Shown here piece by piece: positions 24,304-29,386 of a stretch of DNA of 29,386 nucleotides. Each line of letters starts with the position of its first letter. The first letter of the stretch is position 1. A program made the translations under genes and the position numbers. The DNA is from JBDRGX01 sp043817485 [NCBI: bacterium] (lineage in GTDB: Bacteria; JBDRGX01). Location of the stretch: assembly GCA_043817485.1 (NCBI GenBank), contig JBDRGX010000037.1:1-29386 (forward strand), read 5' to 3'. The notes beneath the pieces are model-generated. The model ran no database searches, was not told the DNA's origin, and worked only from the letters and a program-made list of their open reading frames with translations.

Positions 24304-25518
24304 TTATTTTTCATCTAAAAGCATTATTTCAACCATTTCTCCAAATTTTATTTCTGATATTTCTTCTGGAATAATAATTAAACAATTTGCTTTTATCATA
24401 GAAATTACTACAGATGAGAGTTGAAAAAAAGTAGGCATTACAAAATATTTTCCATTTTCATAAGTTAAAATTGCTCGTTGAAATTCTTGTCTTCCTGATT
24501 TTCTTTTAATATCTTTTTTTAATTCTGCTTTAAAATGAGATCTAAATACATTATTTTTTCCTAACATTTTTAAAATAACTGGTCTTACTAATAATTCAAA
24601 AGCAATCATTGAACTTGTTGGATAACCTGGAAGTCCAAATACAAGCATATCATTTAAACATCCAAAAAATATTGGTTTCCCTGGTTTAATAGATACTTTC
24701 CAAAAAATTTGATGAACTCCTAAATCTTTTATTAAAATATCTTTAACAATATCATAATCTCCTATAGAAACACCACCCGATAAAATTATTATATCTAATT
24801 CTTTAATATTATTAAATTTTTTTAACAAATCTTCTTTGTTGTCTTTAGATATTCCTAATACTAAAGGTTCTGCTCCAGATAATATACAAGCACCAGCAAT
24901 AGAAAAACTATTACTTTCTCTAATTTGTCCTTGTTTTAAATCTTTACCTATTTCTACTAATTCATCCCCTGTAGAAATAATGCCTATTTTAGGTTTTTTA
25001 CTTACAGAAACAAGCGATTTATTTAAACTAGCTAAAATTGAAAGTTCTTGAGATCTAATAATATTTCCTTTTTCTAAAACTAATTCCCCTTTTTTTAAAT
25101 CTTCTCCTTTAAAAAAAATATTTTCTCCTTTTTTTATACTTTTAAAAACTAAAATTTTATCCTCTTTTATTTCAGTATCTTCTATCATAACTACAGCATC
25201 TGCTCCATTAGGCATCATTGCACCCGTCATAATTTTAATAGCTTTTCCAAAAGTAATTATTTGTTTTGCAATATAACCAGCTGGAAGTCTTTCAATTAAA
25301 TCTAATTTGATTGGATTATCTTTATTTGCATTTTTTAAATCTTCTGATTTTACAGCATAACCATCCATTGCTGAACGATTAAAATTAGGAATATCTATAT
25401 CTGCATAAATATCTTTTTTTAATACTCGCAATAAAGATGAAAATAAATCTACATTTTCTTCATTTGTTTCTTTTGTATATTTTAAAGATAATTCTTGAGC
25501 TTGTTTAAGAGAAATCAT
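24304..25518 (-). CDS. moeA: Molybdopterin molybdenumtransferase MoeA
   Basis: It inserts molybdate into adenylated molybdopterin to make molybdenum (or tungsten) cofactor. The 404-residue protein has NFNRSAMDGYAV near residue 45, TGAMMPNGADAVVMIEDTE near 98, the MPT-binding domain from about 175 (KIGIISTGDELVEIGKDL), SGGVSIGDYDIVKD near 245, and LVFGLPGYPTSSMIAFELL near 290. The C-terminal beta domain ends EIKFGEMVEIMLL. The start ATG has a GGAG site. No other cofactor genes or molybdoenzymes are in the window; the gene stands alone, flanked by repeats and a pseudogene. Confidence 0.94.
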   Translation of the reverse strand: MISLKQAQELSLKYTKETNEENVDLFSSLLRVLKKDIYADIDIPNFNRSAMDGYAVKSEDLKNANKDNPIKLDLIERLPAGYIAKQIITFGKAIKIMTGAMMPNGADAVVMIEDTEIKEDKILVFKSIKKGENIFFKGEDLKKGELVLEKGNIIRSQELSILASLNKSLVSVSKKPKIGIISTGDELVEIGKDLKQGQIRESNSFSIAGACILSGAEPLVLGISKDNKEDLLKKFNNIKELDIIILSGGVSIGDYDIVKDILIKDLGVHQIFWKVSIKPGKPIFFGCLNDMLVFGLPGYPTSSMIAFELLVRPVILKMLGKNNVFRSHFKAELKKDIKRKSGRQEFQRAILTYENGKYFVMPTFFQLSSVVISMIKANCLIIIPEEISEIKFGEMVEIMLLDEK

Positions 25519-25541
25519 TATAAATCTCCTTGTTTTTTACT

Positions 25542-25664
25542 TATATATAACGACTTAAGTTAATTGGCATAAAAACTTAACTTTATCCATAAATACATCT
25601 GTTTGCATAAATTTTAATCTCTGTATCCCATGTACACCTTTTCTTTTACATTTTGTTATATATA
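25542..25664 (+). repeat. MITE-like element 1 with 10-bp terminal inverted repeats
   Basis: It begins TATATATAAC and ends GTTATATATA, perfect inverted repeats, over 123 bases with no coding capacity. Its left 75 bases match element 2 (CTTTATCCATAAATACATCT and TTGCATAA), with about 22 extra bases (GTTAATTGGCATAAAAACTTAA) lying between two CTTAA words. Confidence 0.65.
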
Positions 25665-25673
25665 CCTTCTACA

Positions 25674-25751
25674 ACAATGTCACCCCTTCGGGGGGTTTAA
25701 TTGGTAATTATTTAATAATTGCTATAATAATATCAGCCCTTCAGGCTTTAA
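25674..25751 (-). repeat. Two-hairpin dispersed repeat, copy 2 (inverted)
   Basis: This is the reverse complement of the 22859-22938 element. Minus-strand reading has AGCC-TGAAG-GGCT, the linker ATTATTATAGCAATTATTAA, and CCCC-GAA-GGGG. The second stem has C-G where copy 1 has T-A, a compensatory change. It lies exactly between the two MITE-like elements. Confidence 0.8.
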
Positions 25752-25842
25752 TATATATAACGACTTAACTTTATCCATAAATACATCTACTTGCATAATT
25801 TTTTTTGAATTGTTCGTTAACTATTTTTTGCCGTTATATATA
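25752..25842 (+). repeat. MITE-like element 2 with 11-bp terminal inverted repeats
   Basis: It begins TATATATAACG and ends CGTTATATATA over 91 bases. It shares its left part with element 1 but lacks the ~22-base insert. It ends 11 bases before the stop codon of the HEAT-repeat gene on the minus strand. Confidence 0.65.
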
Positions 25843-25852
25843 TTTGAAAAAT

Positions 25853-28087
25853 TTATTTTCCTTCTAAAACAGTTTTAATCATATCTCGAATAGCAGGATT
25901 TTTATCTTTACTTAAATGTTCTAATTCTGTTTTTACTTCTGAATTAAGAAAATTTTTTAAACCATAAATAGCTAAAATTCTAATTGATAAAGAATATGTT
26001 TTTTTCCAAAAAAAATTTCCTCTTTCTTTAATAATAGAAAAAAGAACAGAAATAACTCTTGGATCTTTAATTTTTTCAAAACTATAACAAATTTCTTTTT
26101 GTATATCTACATGTTTTGTAGTAGTTAATAAATGAATCAATTTTTCTATAGATTCTCTACTTTTTAATTCTCCTAAATATTTTATTATTTTTATTTTCAC
26201 TAAATAATCTGAATCGTCAATCTGATCAATTAATAATTTTACAGCGGATGGAGTATTTAATTTAAAAAATATTTTTATAACCTCTTCTCTAAGTTTAGGA
26301 TTTGAAGATTTTAAAATTATTTTTAACTGGTCTATAACGCTATAATCATCAAAATTAACTAAAATATTCATTAAATTTTTAAATTGTTCTATAGCCATAT
26401 CTGGCAATAATTCTTTAATTACAGCTTTTTTAGCATTATCTCCAATATTTTTAAATATAAATTTTATTATTTCTTGCACTCTAATATTTTCATTTTCATT
26501 TTCTTTTACTATTTTAATTAAAAACTCAATCATTACTTCTCCAAGTTTTAATATAACTTGAGAAGATGCATATTGTATTTTATGATCATCAGATTTTAAA
26601 TCAACAAGTAAAATATCTTGTAATTCAAAAGCTATTTTTTCCAATACTTTTCGAGATAATTCATGTCTTTCTACTACCAATTGATTTTCTACTAAATGAT
26701 GTTTTTTAAACAAATCTATTAAAAGAATTAATTTATGAAAATCTCCCATTAATAAATACTGCTTTGCCCGATCTACTAATGTATAAGCTAATTCATGATA
26801 AATTTCAGAATGTTTTTCCATTTTTATTTGTTCAACAAAATAATTCTCAATTATCGCAAGTAATTCTTCTTGGCCTTGTTGAGTAAAAATATAAAAAAAA
26901 TGTCTCAATATTTTTACTGCCTGAAGACAAATTTTATTATTTTGATTATGAAAATTATTTTCTATTTTTTCTATTATTTGTTTTAATAAATTTTTTTCTT
27001 CCATAATACAAATATTTTGAATTAAAAGAGGACTGCGAGATAAAATATTTTCAATTGAAGATAAATTATTTTCTTTAATTAAATTTTTTACTTCTTCTAT
27101 AAAAGAAAATGTTTCAACCTTTGTTTCTTTTTTTTTCAACCATTCAGATTCTTCAAGTAGACCTTTATTAAACATTTCCTCATAAATTAACAATGGACAT
27201 TCTTTAGCTGAAGGAGATTCTACAATTTTTTCAAGAAATTTTTTTAGATAAGTACTTTGTTCATCTATGTTAATAGAATTATCAATTGTTTTTTCTTTTT
27301 TTAATTCTTCATATTTTTCCATTATTTGATTGAATATACTTTCTAATTTTTCTACAGAAATTGTATTTAATATTTCTTTTTTTATTTTTAATTTTTCTAC
27401 TTGAGAAGGTAATGTATGTTCAAAAAATTTTATTAAAATATCAACATCAAAATCTAATATTTTTTCCACACTTTGTTTTATAATCTCTTTTTTTGCAATT
27501 TCATCTGCTATAGAAGAAATTGTTTCAGTATTTTTTTCTAAAGTTTTAATAATAACTTGAATTTCATCTCCTTTTTGCCAAGAAGAAAAAAAATCCTTTT
27601 TTTCTTCTTTTTCATCCTTAGACATTGCTACATAAATAATTTCATTAATTATAATATGAGAAACATTATTTTTTTTAAATACTTCTATAATGCCACCTTC
27701 ATCTTTTAATTTTTCTCCCTTTTTACTTAAACAATCTACAAATACTCTTATTTCGTCTAATGTTAAACCTTTTTTAAAAACAATACTTTTTATTTCTTTG
27801 TCTACCAAAGTAAAAGCAAAATCTATTACTATATTTTTTTCTGATTCTTTAATTTCAATTATTTGACCATTAATTATTAAATTTCCATTAGATTCTGCTA
27901 TTATCAAATCTTCTTTTTCTTGAAAATAAGCAATAAGTGGATTATAAACAAATTTTAATGCATTAGTAATTATTTCACTACCTACTGGATATAATTTCAT
28001 ATCAATGCTGGATAAATGTAAATATTTTATTATATTAATTATAAGTTTAGCTATATCCTTTTTTTCTTTAATTTTATCATCACTCAT
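25853..28087 (-). CDS. HEAT-repeat protein of unknown function
   Basis: This is a 744-residue, mostly alpha-helical cytoplasmic protein with no signal peptide. Residues about 10-135 form an N-terminal domain seen in other large bacterial HEAT proteins (KLYPVGSEIITNALKFVYN, NLIINGQIIEI, SIVFKKGLTLDEIRVFVDCL). The middle is charged helices. From about residue 490 to the end there are HEAT/PBS-lyase-like repeats (IKFIFKNIGDNAKKAVIKEL, KIIKYLGELKSRESIEKLIH, SFEKIKDPRVISVLFSIIKE). Such repeats bind other proteins; no enzyme motif is visible. The start ATG has AAAAGGAG upstream. It is flanked by repeats on both sides and probably transcribed alone. Confidence 0.75.
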   Translation of the reverse strand: MSDDKIKEKKDIAKLIINIIKYLHLSSIDMKLYPVGSEIITNALKFVYNPLIAYFQEKEDLIIAESNGNLIINGQIIEIKESEKNIVIDFAFTLVDKEIKSIVFKKGLTLDEIRVFVDCLSKKGEKLKDEGGIIEVFKKNNVSHIIINEIIYVAMSKDEKEEKKDFFSSWQKGDEIQVIIKTLEKNTETISSIADEIAKKEIIKQSVEKILDFDVDILIKFFEHTLPSQVEKLKIKKEILNTISVEKLESIFNQIMEKYEELKKEKTIDNSINIDEQSTYLKKFLEKIVESPSAKECPLLIYEEMFNKGLLEESEWLKKKETKVETFSFIEEVKNLIKENNLSSIENILSRSPLLIQNICIMEEKNLLKQIIEKIENNFHNQNNKICLQAVKILRHFFYIFTQQGQEELLAIIENYFVEQIKMEKHSEIYHELAYTLVDRAKQYLLMGDFHKLILLIDLFKKHHLVENQLVVERHELSRKVLEKIAFELQDILLVDLKSDDHKIQYASSQVILKLGEVMIEFLIKIVKENENENIRVQEIIKFIFKNIGDNAKKAVIKELLPDMAIEQFKNLMNILVNFDDYSVIDQLKIILKSSNPKLREEVIKIFFKLNTPSAVKLLIDQIDDSDYLVKIKIIKYLGELKSRESIEKLIHLLTTTKHVDIQKEICYSFEKIKDPRVISVLFSIIKERGNFFWKKTYSLSIRILAIYGLKNFLNSEVKTELEHLSKDKNPAIRDMIKTVLEGK

Positions 28088-28120
28088 AAATTCTCCTTTT
28101 CATCTGTCAACAGATATTGA

Positions 28121-28225
28121 AATTCGAAACAAATATAAATAAGAAAATTCGAAATCCGAAACAAATTCGAATGACAAAAATACAAATGTTCAAAACAATA
28201 AAAAAAATTAAATTTTCCATTTTCA
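28121..28225 (+). repeat. TTCGAAA-family dispersed repeat, copy near the HEAT gene
   Basis: The first 21 bases equal 15770-15790. Then AAAATTCG, AAATCCG and AAACAAATTCG units lead into a block (ACAAATTCGAATGACAAAAA onward) also present at 15964, and CAAAACAATAAAAAAAAT. It lies just upstream of the HEAT gene's ribosome site and may cover its promoter region. From here to 28485 there is no gene. Confidence 0.75.
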
Positions 28226-28296
28226 ATTGTTATTTATCGTCATTACCTCCAGTTAAATGCAATACTTTCATTAATACCATTTAAAATTTCTAATGT

Positions 28297-28312
28297 CCCC
28301 CGCTGGCGGGGG
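28297..28312 (+). repeat. GC-rich hairpin CCCCCG-CTGG-CGGGGG
   Basis: A perfect 6-bp all-G/C stem is followed by TAGGGGGTGG. It is an isolated island of G+C in a very AT-rich intergenic stretch. It could be a repeat remnant or a terminator-like stem, but no T-run follows on either strand. Confidence 0.6.
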
Positions 28313-28364
28313 TAGGGGGTGGAATCCTCTTCTTCACCTCTTAATAGTAAAACTAAATCCAAAT

Positions 28365-28425
28365 TAAATTTTCCATTTTCAATTTTCAATTTAAAACAAA
28401 TATCAAAATACAAAACAAATTAGAA
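28365..28425 (+). repeat. TTCGAAA-family repeat fragment
   Basis: TTTTCCATTTTCAATTTTCA then TTTAAAACAAATATCAAAAT and ACAAAACAAATTAGAATA resemble the left parts of the copies at 15947 and 15770. There are no 7-base units here, so this is a partial copy. Confidence 0.5.
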
Positions 28426-28485
28426 TATTTAATTTGGTAATTTGCAACATTTTATTTTTGATTGCAACTTGATATAAAAACATAT

Positions 28486-29386
28486 TTATATTTTATCATA
28501 TGCTTTTTTAATAATTCCTAAAAGCCAATCAAAATCATTTTCATTATTTATTATACATCCTGTATTGCCCATTCCATGACCGATATTACTTACATCTCTT
28601 GTTTTTAATTTTTCTTGTTCTGATAATTCTGAATAATCAATATTTATCCATAATTTTAAACCAAATTTTTGACCATGAACTTTAAAAAAAATCTTATTTT
28701 TATCAATCATCCCAATATAAAAACTAGTAGGATTTTCAGTAAATTTAATATTATTTTTGTTTAAATATTTTTTAAGTTTTTTATATAACTCATAACTATC
28801 AATCCATTTGCCATTTTTAAATTGATTTTCAATTGTATAGATATTCTTTTTATCTGATTTATTAAATTTATTTGAATCATCTTTTTCATTGTTTTCATCA
28901 AAAGAATCAAGATTGATTGTCAAATTAAAATTTTTCAAAGCTTCTTTTATTTCATCATTTCCAAATTTATGTCCTAATATTTTTCTTATTTCGTCATTTA
29001 TTTCATCAATAATTTTTTCACAAGGTTTCTTGAAAATATTTTCTATAGCAGTTTTAATGTTTGTAAAAATATACAATCTTTTTGCATAATTATGTAATTG
29101 ATTATTATTAAAAGCCTTTTTTGTTAACATCATTATAATTTCATCATCTATATCTTCCAATATAGAAAATTCCTGTAAAAGTTTATCTTTTCCACTTCCT
29201 TTTAAACTAATATAATAAATTTTATAAATTATCCCATTTGTAATTATTAAAAACGGAACATTCGCATTATTACAATAATTTAGTTTTTCAGTTATCATTT
29301 TTGAATCATTAAGTGAATTATTAATTGATTTTGCTTCTAAAAAAAATTTAATACTATTATTGAAATAAAAACCATAATCTGGTTTT
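28486..29386 (-). CDS. PD-(D/E)XK nuclease-like protein with C-terminal DUF5655-like domain (N-terminus off the right edge)
   Basis: The frame is open to the window edge, 299 codons visible. An ATG at 29298 is not the true start, because conserved coding lies before it: KPDYGFYFNNSIKFFLEAKS carries the P-D...E-x-K core of HsdR-N-like nucleases, followed by LNYCNNANVPFLIITNGIIY, the typical 'QA..YA...GV....TNG..W' region. A charged linker (about residues 155-185 of the visible part) leads to a C-terminal domain with KNKIFFKVHGQKFGLKLWIN and RDVSNIGHGMGNTG, then an ILKKAY-like end (WLLGIIKKAYDKI), matching DUF5655. Proteins of this build are annotated as type IV restriction-like or predicted nucleases. 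The role is inferred, not shown. Confidence 0.75.
   Translation of the reverse strand, partial: KPDYGFYFNNSIKFFLEAKSINNSLNDSKMITEKLNYCNNANVPFLIITNGIIYKIYYISLKGSGKDKLLQEFSILEDIDDEIIMMLTKKAFNNNQLHNYAKRLYIFTNIKTAIENIFKKPCEKIIDEINDEIRKILGHKFGNDEIKEALKNFNLTINLDSFDENNEKDDSNKFNKSDKKNIYTIENQFKNGKWIDSYELYKKLKKYLNKNNIKFTENPTSFYIGMIDKNKIFFKVHGQKFGLKLWINIDYSELSEQEKLKTRDVSNIGHGMGNTGCIINNENDFDWLLGIIKKAYDKI

Overview
This is a very AT-rich window. The Shine-Dalgarno sites are strong and TTG start codons are common (aroE, the V-ATPase coiled-coil subunit, the folate ligase, the glycosyltransferase, tmk, probably mtlD). The genes point to an uncultivated, Gram-negative-type (diderm) anaerobic bacterium. There is a pilMNOPQ set ending in an outer-membrane secretin, a PorV/PorQ-like barrel beside an exported FlgD-Ig protein, a ferredoxin-dependent 2-oxoacid oxidoreductase beta subunit, V-type ATPase genes, and a hexulose-6-phosphate synthase fused to an RraA-like domain. 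This mix resembles candidate phyla such as Omnitrophota, Firestonebacteria or Desantisbacteria, but no marker in the window fixes the lineage.

Left arm (1-10655, all minus strand). Transcription runs right to left. V-ATPase subunit F/H comes first, followed by a type II restriction-modification pair, V-ATPase subunit I, porB, aroE, aroK, a PfkB sugar kinase, mtlD and the HPS-RraA fusion, which runs off the left edge. The restriction-modification genes sit between two V-ATPase genes that are normally adjacent. Subunit I and the methyltransferase each carry one in-frame stop codon inside otherwise intact reading frames.

Middle (10827-22849, plus strand). The pilMNOPQ operon builds the inner-membrane platform and the outer-membrane secretin of a type IV pilus or type II secretion-like machine. 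Next is a gene-free 548-base stretch of short repeats that ends in an unrecognised structured RNA candidate directly upstream of a 979-residue exported protein with FlgD-like domains. A PorV-like outer-membrane protein, 5-formyl-THF cyclo-ligase, a GT4 glycosyltransferase and thymidylate kinase follow. The end of thymidylate kinase is shifted out of frame at a run of ten A.

Right arm (23275-29386, minus strand). It holds a badly frameshifted cation-efflux (CDF) pseudogene, moeA, a large HEAT-repeat protein, and a PD-(D/E)XK nuclease-like protein with a DUF5655-like C-terminus that runs off the right edge.

The intergenic regions after 15760 are packed with short dispersed repeats. These are a two-hairpin element with compensatory base changes, a CGTAG-type hairpin family, degenerate 7-bp tandem repeats of the AAATYCG type, and a pair of MITE-like elements with perfect 10-bp terminal inverted repeats. 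The most unusual signals are the RNA candidate at 16181-16285, the in-frame stops and homopolymer frameshifts, the dismantled V-ATPase locus and these repeat families.
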